64,000 nt of DNA, taken from Taibaiella chishuiensis. Lineage in GTDB: Bacteria; Bacteroidota; Bacteroidia; Chitinophagales; Chitinophagaceae. Shown here piece by piece: positions 1 to 9,538 of this stretch (position 1 is the stretch's first letter; each line of letters starts with the position of its first letter). The notes under the pieces are model-generated. The model worked only from the letters and a program-made list of their open reading frames with translations. It ran no database searches and was not told where the DNA came from. The stretch covers positions 1,054,001 to 1,118,000 of the forward strand of contig NZ_PYGD01000001.1 in assembly GCF_003014535.1 (NCBI RefSeq). Reading direction: 5' to 3'. The position numbers and the translations under genes were made by a program.

Positions 1-1340
1 ACTGTGCGCCAAAAACTACTTCCTTCTATCCGGAATATTGGTTTGCGCAGCCGAACGGCGATACGATCTTTATCGGTAACAAAGAAATACCCGGCCGGAG
101 TGATGAGATCGCCATCGAGCGAAGAAGTGCATCGGGAGTTCTGCTGTGGAGCAAATACTATGGGGGGACGGGCAGTGATGGATTGGGTAATGTTATTCCG
201 GCGCCAGATGGCGGTTTTTTTATCGCTACTGGTACCAATTCGACCGATGGCGATGTCGGCCTGCACTATGGCAGCGGTTTTGATGCCGATATCTGGATAC
301 TGCGTGTCGATAATAGTGGAGATAAATTATGGGGCAAGGTATTGGGCGGAACATTACCGGATTTACCCGGTGACATTAAGTTGTCGCCCGATGGCGGCTG
401 TTATGTATTTGGAGTAACGGCTTCTGTAGATCATGACGCTATTGGTACGAAAGGTGAAAGCGATCTGTATATCGTAAAGCTGGACAGTCTGGGGCAGAAG
501 CAGTGGCACCGTTGCCTGGGTGGTACAGGCTCCGATGGTAGCGGATATGATCACGCAATTCTATGCCTTGAAGATGGTATTGGTGGCTTTTATATACTGA
601 ATCGTACCAGTTCAAATGACGGCGATGTACAACGCCGGGTACCTCTGGACGATGGCCCCGATTTCTGGCTGGTACATATCGACAGCCTGGCCCATATCCT
701 TTGGGAGAGCACCTTTGGCGGTCCGGGCTGGCAGGTCCCCAGCGTATTTTGCCGGGCTGCAGACGGCAGTTTCTGGATGGGCGGGCAAAACCTAAGCAGT
801 CGTACCGGGGGCATGATTGAAGTTACTTATGGCATGACGGACTCCTGGGTGGTACATGCCGACAGCCTGGGCAATTTTATTAACCAAAGAAGCTTTGGCA
901 ATAACAAGGAGGACCAGGTAGATATGCTGTATCCCTTGCCTGATGGGACCGTATTGGCGGGAGGCAGGTACTATGAACCAACCACACCAGGTCCTGCCAG
1001 CCCCGGGTTTCCTCAGACGTCTGAAGGGGAACTTGATATTTTTCTTACCCGGCTTGGCCCCGAAACCGTAGGCGTCAGGGATAAGATATTGGACCCGGCA
1101 ACCTGGGAGGTATTTCCCAACCCGGGGAACAGGCTTATCCAATTCCGGGTAAAAAACGGGGATAAGCATAAGTATGCGCTGTTGATTACAGATGGCGCTG
1201 GCCGGACCCGATGCAAAGCTACATTTCGAGATAAGCTGGAACTTGACATCAGCCAGTGGGCGGCCGGGATATATAGGGCAACGCTCAGCGACAGATCTGG
1301 GAATGCCGGTACGAAGAATATTGTTGTAAGCCAACCATGA
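1..1340 (+). CDS. T9SS type A cargo protein, 5' partial
   Basis: The frame is already open at base 3, so the start codon and signal peptide lie upstream of the window; about 445 residues are visible. The body repeats a motif of the form LGGTGSDG followed by short beta-rich stretches and phrases such as VHADSLGN, which suggests a propeller-like repeat of unknown function. The C-terminus (YPNP-like FPNPGN, then a short beta-sandwich ending GIYRATLSDRSG...KNIVVSQP) is a typical type A sorting domain that sends proteins through the type 9 secretion system to the cell surface. Two further T9SS cargo genes follow on the same strand with gaps of 46 and 65 bases. The actual function is unknown. Confidence 0.8.
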   Translation, partial: CAPKTTSFYPEYWFAQPNGDTIFIGNKEIPGRSDEIAIERRSASGVLLWSKYYGGTGSDGLGNVIPAPDGGFFIATGTNSTDGDVGLHYGSGFDADIWILRVDNSGDKLWGKVLGGTLPDLPGDIKLSPDGGCYVFGVTASVDHDAIGTKGESDLYIVKLDSLGQKQWHRCLGGTGSDGSGYDHAILCLEDGIGGFYILNRTSSNDGDVQRRVPLDDGPDFWLVHIDSLAHILWESTFGGPGWQVPSVFCRAADGSFWMGGQNLSSRTGGMIEVTYGMTDSWVVHADSLGNFINQRSFGNNKEDQVDMLYPLPDGTVLAGGRYYEPTTPGPASPGFPQTSEGELDIFLTRLGPETVGVRDKILDPATWEVFPNPGNRLIQFRVKNGDKHKYALLITDGAGRTRCKATFRDKLELDISQWAAGIYRATLSDRSGNAGTKNIVVSQP

Positions 1341-1386
1341 CTGCTATGCTACTGCCAATAGCCCGCATCCTTTAAAAACAAAACAG

Positions 1387-4300
1387 ATGAAAAAGCTCAT
1401 TTTTACCTGCTGCCTGTTATGGGCGGCCTGGCAGGGCTATGGACAAGATTTCCTGAGTTTAAGCCCCTCGGATACGAATAGTTTTGACTTTATCTCCCGG
1501 CAGTACCTGAACGGAATGCTCGGCCAGGAAACCGATTCCACAAAGATTGCCAGGGCGAGAAAATTACATGGCCGTTGGGAGGCTTTCTGGAAGGGACGTG
1601 TGGCTAATGATGCCCCTCCAGGCACTTCCATTTTTGGCAAAGTGAGCGAAGCGCTGGATATAGAACTGCGTTCGTTCTCTAATTGCCTGGGAGCAGGTTA
1701 CAAGGGGAACTGGACTTGTCTTGGCCCCTTTACCAATTACTATAATAAAAATGCAGACTTTAACGGACGCGTTGTTAGTCTTTGGGTTAGTCCCACCAAC
1801 CCGGATTCTATTCTTGCCGGGTCGGGCGCCGGTGGGTTGTGGAGAACTGTAAACGGCGGACAAAGCTGGACGAATATTACGGACGGCGTAAATAACGATG
1901 TGTTGCCGGGAACGATGGGTATTACTCATATTGCAGTGACCCCGACTAACCATAAAAGTATTTATGTCGCTGCGGGTACTTTTATGGGTGCAGGGCAGGC
2001 CTGGCACGGGCTATATGGATTGGGGCTTATGTACAGTAAAGATGGCGGGCAGACCTGGCAGCCGGATATGAAATTCAGGCAGATTGTAAATACGACAACG
2101 GACAAAGGGTGGACTACAGAACCTATTGTTAAACTTGCTTACAGCCCCATGACCAATAGATTATACGCACTATGCAATAAGAAGCTGTATGTAAAGCCGA
2201 TGGCCGGTGATAACCAACCCTGGTTTGATATAACAAGTTCGGTTTTTAATAGTTACTACAACTTATCCGATATGGATTTTACCCATAACCCGGCAGGCAG
2301 CATTCTACTGAGTACCACCAATACTGCTACAGATCACAAACTGTATACATTCAATGAAATCAACGGTACGCTGCCTGGTGTATGGGGAGAGCACAACATC
2401 ACTTTTGATCCGGCAAATACAACAGCCGGAATCTGGGATATTGCCTTAAACGCTGTTGATGATGTTTATATGCTGGTACAGGGTACCGCAGGTGATGAGA
2501 ACTCCTTTAAACTATACAAAACAGGTATTCCTGCGTTAAGTACGCTCTCCCTGTTGAATAGCAATCTCTCGGGTGCAGCCAACTCTACTAAATTCCGCGG
2601 TATAGAAGCTTCGCAAAAAAATCCGAATGTTCTTTACCTCTACAATCACTCAGGCATTCCGGATTACCCTTACAATTTTATTCATAAATCTGCTAACGCG
2701 GGACAGACCTTTAGCCCGATAGGCGGTGGGCATCCCGATGGCCGTATCGTTCATATCTACCATGGAGGGAGTACCGGAGGAGATACGCTTTTTTGTGGAA
2801 CAGATGGCGGGTTGTCCCGTTCGGATAAGGGAGCCACTTTTAAAAGCCTTATGGGGGGCAATATCTGCGTCACGCAATACTATGGGGTAGCAGTAAGCCC
2901 GTCTGACGATGCCTATATGTCGGCAGGGGCACATGATAACGGCAACCACGCTTATAACAAGCGTCGTGCTGTACCCTGGAGCCTGGAGGATACCTATGGT
3001 GATGGTATTATCCCGGCATTCAGCAGGAATGGTATTAATAGCTCTTACATGCAGATGCAGTATGGCATGAATGTACACTTAAACTTCTCCGGTGCAACCG
3101 TAACCAACCTGGGAGGAATACCCAATCCTCCGGATATCATGGATGAACGTGTGGCAAAACGTTGGATGCGCCCGTTAAAATTCGATGAGCATAATATTGC
3201 CCGGCTGGGCTTTCATTTTATCTGGAAGAAGAGTTTGCAGGATGCCGGCTGGTCTTCTGAATTTGGTGGTCAACTAAATATGAATGAGCCAAAGCCGTCT
3301 ATTGGACTCAACACATCAGCAGCTAATTTAGAATTGATTTCCCGGCACAAGAATCCTCCCGATTTTATTATATCCCAAAAGAACCCGGACGTGGCCTACA
3401 TCGCCTACTCCGATCTGTACTGGGCTAATGGCGAGGCTGGCGATCTTTATGGCAACCTGTTCCTGACAAAAAACAGGACGACTTTTTTTACCTGGGAGAA
3501 CATTACACCGACAAAAGTAGAAGGTTGCGCCATCAGCGACCTGGAGATCGATCCACAGAACCCCAACCGTATATGGGTAAGCTATGAAAGTATTATTTCA
3601 TCACAGGTTGCGGTACCCAGTACATCGCGGGAAAAAAGGGTTTTGTATTCCGGTAATTATGGTAGCACCTGGACCGATGTCAGTAGAGGATTGCCCGCTA
3701 TGCCAGTAATTAAGTTGCTTTATATAGAGGGTTCGGATGATTTATTATTTGCAGCCACCGATGTGGGTGTATACCGCTGGAGCAAGGCCCGCCAGCAGTG
3801 GGAATGCTTTAATAACGGCATGCCCAAAACGGTAGTTACAGATATTGACTACAATGCCTGTAGTGGTAAATTAAAGATATCCACCTTCGGCCGCGGCATC
3901 TGGGAAACCCCGATAGAAGATAACCCCAGCAGCCTTAACCCTGTGGGTGAAACTAATATCATCACCACTAATACCACCTGGTCGTCGAGCAAGACAATCA
4001 GCGGCAGCATCCGGGTAAAAGCGGGCGCCACCTTAACGATCAGCGGCACGGGTACTACCATTTATATGCCTTCGCGGGGCAAGATCGCGGTAGAACGCGG
4101 CGCCAAACTGATTATCGATGCGGCCCGCATTACCAACGAATGCGATGGCGCCATGTGGCTGGGCATACAGGTAGCCGGCGATATCAACCGCCCCGCTGAT
4201 CCCGCTTACCAGGGTTACCTGGAATTAAAGAACAACGCCCTGCTCGAACATGCGCGGCTGGCGATCCTCAATTTTGAGCTGGGCGAGAATACAGGCGGGG

Positions 4301-6120
4301 GCATCATCAAAGCCAGCAACAGCCGGATCAATAACTGTAAAATGGCCGTTTGCCTCAACAATTATCCCAACTATACCTACTTTACTCCTGGTACTATAAC
4401 ATCCAATTGTAAGTTCGATAACGTACAATTCATCAAAGACGACCCGCGTTACGAGATCGATGGAGGCGGCTATTTTGCTTCCTGGTTAATCAAGGGTGGC
4501 GTGGATATTCGCAATTGCACCTTCCGTTATAGCGTGCCCTGGCAACAGTTGCCTTATCTCAATCGGTCGTCGGCCATCAATGTATCGACGACCGGTATGC
4601 GGGTAGAGAGCTGTGTTTTCGACGGCTACCGCAGGGGAGTTTACATCAGCGGTTATGACAATAGTATTACCGCACCCATAATTTACAATAACACGTTCGA
4701 TCATAATTCAGAAAGCATTACGGTAGCCGCCAGCCTGTACGCCGACATCCGGGGTAATGTGATCCGGAATATGTATCCCTACAAGACCAGTAGCGGTAAT
4801 ACCCTCACCTACCGGTACCCGGTGGGCATTTACCTGGATATGGGCGCGGGCAGTTATGTAGGCTGTAGCAATACGGTATCCGGTACCATCGATGGTGGTC
4901 CCAATGATATGTTCCTGAAACGCCTGGGCATATTGGCCAATAATAATGGTTTTCATAACATCATCGTTACCGATAATAACCTTAATGACCTAAGCATCGG
5001 TACACAGACTCAGGGCGGCCATTTTTATTTGAATATCTTCTGTAATAGCTATAACAGGAATCAATTGGCCTGGGCTGTCAACCCGCACGCATCGGGGCAG
5101 GTAGAATTTCTAAACGACCAGGGCACCAGCTGCGATCCGGTAAGCGGCATCAGGGCAGGCAACCGTTTTGTAAGCAACCAGCGGGACATCAACTCTTACT
5201 CGGCTGTACCCTGGCGCTACTATGCGGGCAATGGCGCTTACGAAAATCCGGTATGGGCCGGTTTAATGATCATGAACAACTGTGCTACTAACAGCAATTC
5301 GCAATGCAACCTGCCCCGAAGTTGTCCGCAGCGGTTTATGACGCGCCAGGCACACAATATCCTGTTGAATGTCTATAATCTTATGGTAAAGGCGGGCGGC
5401 CAATACAGCCTTGCAGGCAGAATCATGCAAACGCAGTTGATATGGGGTTATAAGGACCTGGAAGACGAAGCCGGCCTGATGAGTTTCCTGGAAAAGGAAA
5501 AAGATGTGCCATCCCGTAAACTGCTTATTCCGATATATGTCAATGCCGCGATGTACAGCCAGGCATTAAGTACGATACAGGGTCTGGACTTACCCCAGGT
5601 TGAATCGGATGCCTATACTGCCTATTATGGGGTAATGATCAGTCTTAAACAGCAGGGGCGGCGCATTGATGCGCTGACTCCGCAGGAGCTGGCCCTGGTT
5701 ACGGACCTTGCGGCAACGAACCTGGAAGTAAGCCGCCTGGCCAAAGGATTGCTGGAGTATGCCTATGGGCAGGACTGGCTGCACCCGATCGAGGAACTAC
5801 CCACTGACCCGATGTCGAAAAAGATACAAATCCCCGAAACGCCGGGGCGGCAGCCCAGCACGCTTGCCGACGCTGTGCCCAACCCGGCGGGGCAAAGTAC
5901 CATGATCCTCGCTACGGTAAGTGCCGATGATATGGCATTGCAACCAAGACTCGTGATCCGCAACAGCCAGGGGTTTGAACTATGGAAGACAGCGTTAAGC
6001 GCCGGGGAAAACCGGGTTACGGTACCGGTAAACAGCTGGCCCGCCGGGGTGTATTTCTATACCCTGGAACTGGGCAACAAAGTCATTGCCTCCAGGAAGC
6101 TGAGTGTGGTCTATCAATAA
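1387..6120 (+). CDS. Giant T9SS cargo protein: BNR/Asp-box propeller plus parallel beta-helix
   Basis: 1577 residues with an N-terminal signal peptide (MKKLIFTCCLLWAAWQGYGQ). Residues about 120-860 carry repeated Asp-box-like motifs (NGGQSWTNI, KDGGQTWQP, NAGQTFSPI, NYGSTWTDV), as in sialidase/VPS10-type beta-propellers. Residues about 870-1290 are rich in N, G, I and V with regularly spaced short strands, as in right-handed parallel beta-helices. The last ~80 residues (AVPNPAGQSTM ... PAGVYFYTLELGNKVIASRKLSV) are a T9SS type A sorting domain. The protein is therefore expected at the cell surface or secreted, perhaps binding or cutting polysaccharide; no catalytic residues could be assigned. 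The sequence around 1350-1480 is helical and may be a linker. Confidence 0.85.
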   Translation: MKKLIFTCCLLWAAWQGYGQDFLSLSPSDTNSFDFISRQYLNGMLGQETDSTKIARARKLHGRWEAFWKGRVANDAPPGTSIFGKVSEALDIELRSFSNCLGAGYKGNWTCLGPFTNYYNKNADFNGRVVSLWVSPTNPDSILAGSGAGGLWRTVNGGQSWTNITDGVNNDVLPGTMGITHIAVTPTNHKSIYVAAGTFMGAGQAWHGLYGLGLMYSKDGGQTWQPDMKFRQIVNTTTDKGWTTEPIVKLAYSPMTNRLYALCNKKLYVKPMAGDNQPWFDITSSVFNSYYNLSDMDFTHNPAGSILLSTTNTATDHKLYTFNEINGTLPGVWGEHNITFDPANTTAGIWDIALNAVDDVYMLVQGTAGDENSFKLYKTGIPALSTLSLLNSNLSGAANSTKFRGIEASQKNPNVLYLYNHSGIPDYPYNFIHKSANAGQTFSPIGGGHPDGRIVHIYHGGSTGGDTLFCGTDGGLSRSDKGATFKSLMGGNICVTQYYGVAVSPSDDAYMSAGAHDNGNHAYNKRRAVPWSLEDTYGDGIIPAFSRNGINSSYMQMQYGMNVHLNFSGATVTNLGGIPNPPDIMDERVAKRWMRPLKFDEHNIARLGFHFIWKKSLQDAGWSSEFGGQLNMNEPKPSIGLNTSAANLELISRHKNPPDFIISQKNPDVAYIAYSDLYWANGEAGDLYGNLFLTKNRTTFFTWENITPTKVEGCAISDLEIDPQNPNRIWVSYESIISSQVAVPSTSREKRVLYSGNYGSTWTDVSRGLPAMPVIKLLYIEGSDDLLFAATDVGVYRWSKARQQWECFNNGMPKTVVTDIDYNACSGKLKISTFGRGIWETPIEDNPSSLNPVGETNIITTNTTWSSSKTISGSIRVKAGATLTISGTGTTIYMPSRGKIAVERGAKLIIDAARITNECDGAMWLGIQVAGDINRPADPAYQGYLELKNNALLEHARLAILNFELGENTGGGIIKASNSRINNCKMAVCLNNYPNYTYFTPGTITSNCKFDNVQFIKDDPRYEIDGGGYFASWLIKGGVDIRNCTFRYSVPWQQLPYLNRSSAINVSTTGMRVESCVFDGYRRGVYISGYDNSITAPIIYNNTFDHNSESITVAASLYADIRGNVIRNMYPYKTSSGNTLTYRYPVGIYLDMGAGSYVGCSNTVSGTIDGGPNDMFLKRLGILANNNGFHNIIVTDNNLNDLSIGTQTQGGHFYLNIFCNSYNRNQLAWAVNPHASGQVEFLNDQGTSCDPVSGIRAGNRFVSNQRDINSYSAVPWRYYAGNGAYENPVWAGLMIMNNCATNSNSQCNLPRSCPQRFMTRQAHNILLNVYNLMVKAGGQYSLAGRIMQTQLIWGYKDLEDEAGLMSFLEKEKDVPSRKLLIPIYVNAAMYSQALSTIQGLDLPQVESDAYTAYYGVMISLKQQGRRIDALTPQELALVTDLAATNLEVSRLAKGLLEYAYGQDWLHPIEELPTDPMSKKIQIPETPGRQPSTLADAVPNPAGQSTMILATVSADDMALQPRLVIRNSQGFELWKTALSAGENRVTVPVNSWPAGVYFYTLELGNKVIASRKLSVVYQ

Positions 6121-6185
6121 TAAAACCTGATGCTGCATGCCGTCTCAGTCGGCAGTGCTTTATTTAATTTTTAAATGTAGTTGTT

Positions 6186-7145
6186 ATGAATAGGCATTTT
6201 TTTAAGGCGCTCCTTTTTTTTGCGCTGCATCTTATCTCATTACAAACAAACGCACAAAGGATTTATTTTTCGGATACGACGAATAACTGGATCTGTAGTC
6301 GCGGGGGCGAAATGGGGCCTGGTGGCATGAGTACCTGGAGTTATTGTCAATATTATGCTTCTGACACTTTAGTGGAAAGTAACGGGCATATCTATACCGA
6401 AATAAAACCTGGTATTGGATGGGGAGGGCAATACTTTGCCAGAGCCTTGGTGAGGGACGATACCGCAGCTGGTTTAGTATATATAAAACCTCAAAACCAC
6501 CAGAATGGATTTTATCGCGCAACCGACACTAATGAGTTTGTGTATATGAATTATAATCTTAATGTTGGCGATACCCTGATTATGCCCTTGGTTTTAGGTG
6601 GTCGTAGTGACAGTATCAGTATGCATATAGTCCAACAAAAGGATAGCTTCCTGGTCGGTACAACCTGGTACAGGCAACTTGAACTTTACGCATACAAGGG
6701 AATGAGCGGCGGGGGTACTTCGAATTATACCCGTTATACTATTTACGAGGGAGTAGGACCGGGCTCCGGCCCGATCCTGGAACCTAGTACTTTAAACGAA
6801 TACGGTCCCCCGAATTTAAGCTGTTTCCGCAACCAGGGTGCCATTCATCCCAAATTCGGTTACAGCTGTGACCCCTTAGCGTTGAGAAAAGTGGTGGAAA
6901 GACAACAGAACTTTCAATACTATCCGAATCCAACTTCGGACCAATTAAGGATTAAAGACCCGGAGTTATCGGGTAGCCTTTACGCTGTGAGCATAACAAA
7001 CCTGCATGGCAGTATACTGCAGCATGTTTCGTTCCGTAACGAAATCACCCTTGAGCTTGAACAATTACCGGTGGGCCTGTACTTTCTTCATTTTTTTAAC
7101 GGGACACTACTCCTGCAGTCCGAAAAACTTTTAATAGACCGCTAG
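6186..7145 (+). CDS. Secreted T9SS type A protein, unknown function
   Basis: 319 residues. A signal peptide ends near TNAQR (residue ~24). The middle (residues 30-230) is beta-rich and aromatic, contains a conserved-looking pair of Cys residues (LSCFR and YSCDP), and matches no family I recognise. The C-terminus has YYPNPTSDQLRI followed by a short sandwich ending PVGLYFLHFFNGTLLLQSEKLLI, a standard T9SS type A sorting domain. It is the last of three cargo genes in a row; no convincing terminator separates it from the upstream gene, so co-transcription is possible. Confidence 0.75.
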   Translation: MNRHFFKALLFFALHLISLQTNAQRIYFSDTTNNWICSRGGEMGPGGMSTWSYCQYYASDTLVESNGHIYTEIKPGIGWGGQYFARALVRDDTAAGLVYIKPQNHQNGFYRATDTNEFVYMNYNLNVGDTLIMPLVLGGRSDSISMHIVQQKDSFLVGTTWYRQLELYAYKGMSGGGTSNYTRYTIYEGVGPGSGPILEPSTLNEYGPPNLSCFRNQGAIHPKFGYSCDPLALRKVVERQQNFQYYPNPTSDQLRIKDPELSGSLYAVSITNLHGSILQHVSFRNEITLELEQLPVGLYFLHFFNGTLLLQSEKLLIDR

Positions 7146-7252
7146 AACTAAAGACCGCTCTATTTCCTGGCGCCATTACCTGTAATCAAATCCTTGGTTT
7201 GATCAGTACATGTATTGTGCCCATCTTATAAAACATTTCATCCCCGATATCC

Positions 7253-9466
7253 ATGAACAAACAATTATCCTTTGTAATCCTGGCGTTGGCCGGGACGATA
7301 ACTTCCTATGCACAGCAAGATAGCGCTGCATCACGGCAGCAGGTTGCCGAAATTATCGTTACCGCCAATAAGTTTGAAGAAAAGAGCAGTTATGTCGCCC
7401 AGAAAGTGGAGGTAATGGATACGCCGGTTATCGCGGATGCTTTATCCAATACTACGGCCGGCCTGTTAGAGCAGAGTGGAAAAGTGTTTGTGCAAAGAAG
7501 TCAGCTGGGCGGTGGAAGCCCTGTACTGCGCGGCTTCGAGGCCAGTCGTATCCTGCTGGTAGTGGATGGTGTACGGATGAACAATGCCATATACCGGACC
7601 GGGCATTTACAGAATGCGATTACGATCGATGATGATATCCTGGAAAGGGTCGAGATCCTGTATGGACCCGCTTCTACCATCTACGGGTCCGATGCGCTCG
7701 GTGGTGTCGTACACTTCCAGACAAGGCAGGCACAATTGTCCGCAAGCGAAAAGCCCCTGGTAACAACTAATGCCAGCGTCCGCTACAGCAGCGCCTACCG
7801 CGAATACAGCGGCCATGCGGACATCAACCTGGGGTGGAAAAAATGGGCAATACTCACCTCCCTTAGCTATAGCAGCTTCGGCGATCTGCGCCAAGGCAAT
7901 AACCGTAATCCTTTTTATCCCGAACTGGGCAAAAGAACAACTTATATAGACCGGGTTAATGGCGTGGATTCCATTGTCGCCAATACCGATCCTAATGTGC
8001 AAAAGTTCAGCGGCTATAAACAACTCGACCTGCTACAGAAAATACTTTGGCAACCCAGCCGCACGCGAAGCCACCAGTTAAACGTTCAGTATTCGACCAG
8101 TAGCGATATACCCCGTTACGACCGGTTGACAGATACCCGGGATAGTAAGCTGCGTTGGGCGGAATGGTACTATGGGCCACAGCAAAGGTTTTTAGCGTCT
8201 TACCAGTACAAGGCAAAGGCATTGAACGGATTTTTTGATCAGTTCAATGCCGGGGCCAGCTACCAGAAAATAAACGAGAGCCGCATACAGCGCGCTTACA
8301 GGAAGGATCATAAGGAATACCGGGTCGAAGATGTTGATGTGTTGGCGCTGAACGCAGACCTGCGTAAAAGTACCGGCAGGCATGAGTTGGGCATAGGCGT
8401 CGATGGCCAGTTCAATTTTTTGAACTCAACGGCTTTCCTGCAAAATATCGTCAGCCAGGAAAAAAGCTATGGCCTCGATACCCGTTACCCGGACGGTAGC
8501 AATAGGATGAGTTATACTGGTCTGTATGTGCAACAGCTTTTTAAACTTATACCAGGCAAACTGATCCTCAATGATGGGTTGCGGCTGAACTATGTAAGCC
8601 TCAGGAGTCGATTCAGCGACACGGCCATTCTGCATTTGCCTTTTACCGAAGCCCGCCAGCGCAATCTTACCTTCAGTGCCAATGCTGGCGTCATTTACCT
8701 GCCGGATGCCAAAAGCAAACTCTCTTTCAATTTTGCAACCGGTTTTCGTGCGCCTAACATAGACGATATGGCCAAGGTTTTTGAATCGGCGGGTGGCGTA
8801 CAGCTTGTGGTGCCTAACCCTAACCTGAGGCCGGAGCAAAGCTATAACTTTGATCTGAGCCTTTCGCGTAATTTGCTGGGATGGATTTACATAGAAGGCA
8901 GTGGTTTTTACAGCTTATTCCGCAATGCGATGGTATTGGATCAATACCGGCTTAACGGGGCAGACTCTGTGCTGTACAATGGGAAGCTGACGGCGGTGGT
9001 GGCGAACCAGAATAAAGCCCGTGCTTTTATTTACGGCTTCCAGGGCAGCATTGAACTACGCCCGAAAGATGGGCTCAGTATATACGGTCACATTACCTAT
9101 ACTTATGGCCGTTACCAGGGGGCGGATGGTCACGAAGTGCCGATGGATCATATTCCCCCCATATTTGGTAAGGTGGGGCTGAGCTATCGTTACCGGTCCG
9201 TAGTAACAGAAGCCTTTATTTTGTACAATGGCTGGAAACACCTGGCCGATTACAATCCTTATGGCGAAGACAACCTGCAATATGCCACGTCACCGGGCAT
9301 GCCATCCTGGTATACGCTTAATATCTCCTCTACCTGGACCGTTACGCAGCATATAAAAACGCAGATTGGCATCGAAAATATTTTTGATCAAAACTACCGT
9401 GTGTTTGCTTCCGGCATCAATGGCCCGGGCAGAAACCTGGTCGTTAAACTGAAAGCAGGTTTTTAA
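7253..9466 (+). CDS. TonB-dependent outer-membrane receptor, heme/hemoglobin-receptor-like
   Basis: 737 residues. Signal peptide MNKQLSFVILALAGTITSYA, a TonB-box-like AEIIVTANKFEE (residues ~32-43), then a plug domain with GGGSPVLRGFEASRILLVVD and YGPASTIYGSDALGGVV. The remainder is a 22-strand type barrel ending in aromatic-rich strands (FASGINGPGRNLVVKLKAGF). It lacks the N-terminal carboxypeptidase-like domain of SusC proteins, and no SusD gene is adjacent, so glycan import is unlikely. A FRAP box (residues 498-501) and an NPNL box (522-525), the hallmark pair of heme receptors, are both present, but there is no histidine between them. Substrate is therefore uncertain: heme, another metal chelate, or a different ligand. 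Confidence 0.85.
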   Translation: MNKQLSFVILALAGTITSYAQQDSAASRQQVAEIIVTANKFEEKSSYVAQKVEVMDTPVIADALSNTTAGLLEQSGKVFVQRSQLGGGSPVLRGFEASRILLVVDGVRMNNAIYRTGHLQNAITIDDDILERVEILYGPASTIYGSDALGGVVHFQTRQAQLSASEKPLVTTNASVRYSSAYREYSGHADINLGWKKWAILTSLSYSSFGDLRQGNNRNPFYPELGKRTTYIDRVNGVDSIVANTDPNVQKFSGYKQLDLLQKILWQPSRTRSHQLNVQYSTSSDIPRYDRLTDTRDSKLRWAEWYYGPQQRFLASYQYKAKALNGFFDQFNAGASYQKINESRIQRAYRKDHKEYRVEDVDVLALNADLRKSTGRHELGIGVDGQFNFLNSTAFLQNIVSQEKSYGLDTRYPDGSNRMSYTGLYVQQLFKLIPGKLILNDGLRLNYVSLRSRFSDTAILHLPFTEARQRNLTFSANAGVIYLPDAKSKLSFNFATGFRAPNIDDMAKVFESAGGVQLVVPNPNLRPEQSYNFDLSLSRNLLGWIYIEGSGFYSLFRNAMVLDQYRLNGADSVLYNGKLTAVVANQNKARAFIYGFQGSIELRPKDGLSIYGHITYTYGRYQGADGHEVPMDHIPPIFGKVGLSYRYRSVVTEAFILYNGWKHLADYNPYGEDNLQYATSPGMPSWYTLNISSTWTVTQHIKTQIGIENIFDQNYRVFASGINGPGRNLVVKLKAGF

Positions 9467-9501
9467 GCGCCCTTGTTGTTCGGCGTAGATTGTACCGGGC
9501 A

Positions 9502-9530
9502 TAAAAAGGCCCGTATGCGGGATACGGGCC
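9502..9530 (-). terminator. Intrinsic terminator of ligA
   Basis: Reading the minus strand, an 8-bp perfect stem (GGCCCGTA/TACGGGCC, bases 9508-9515 and 9523-9530) with a 7-base loop is followed by a run of five T. It lies 9 bases beyond the ligA stop codon. Confidence 0.8.
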
Positions 9531-9538
9531 TGGTTGAA

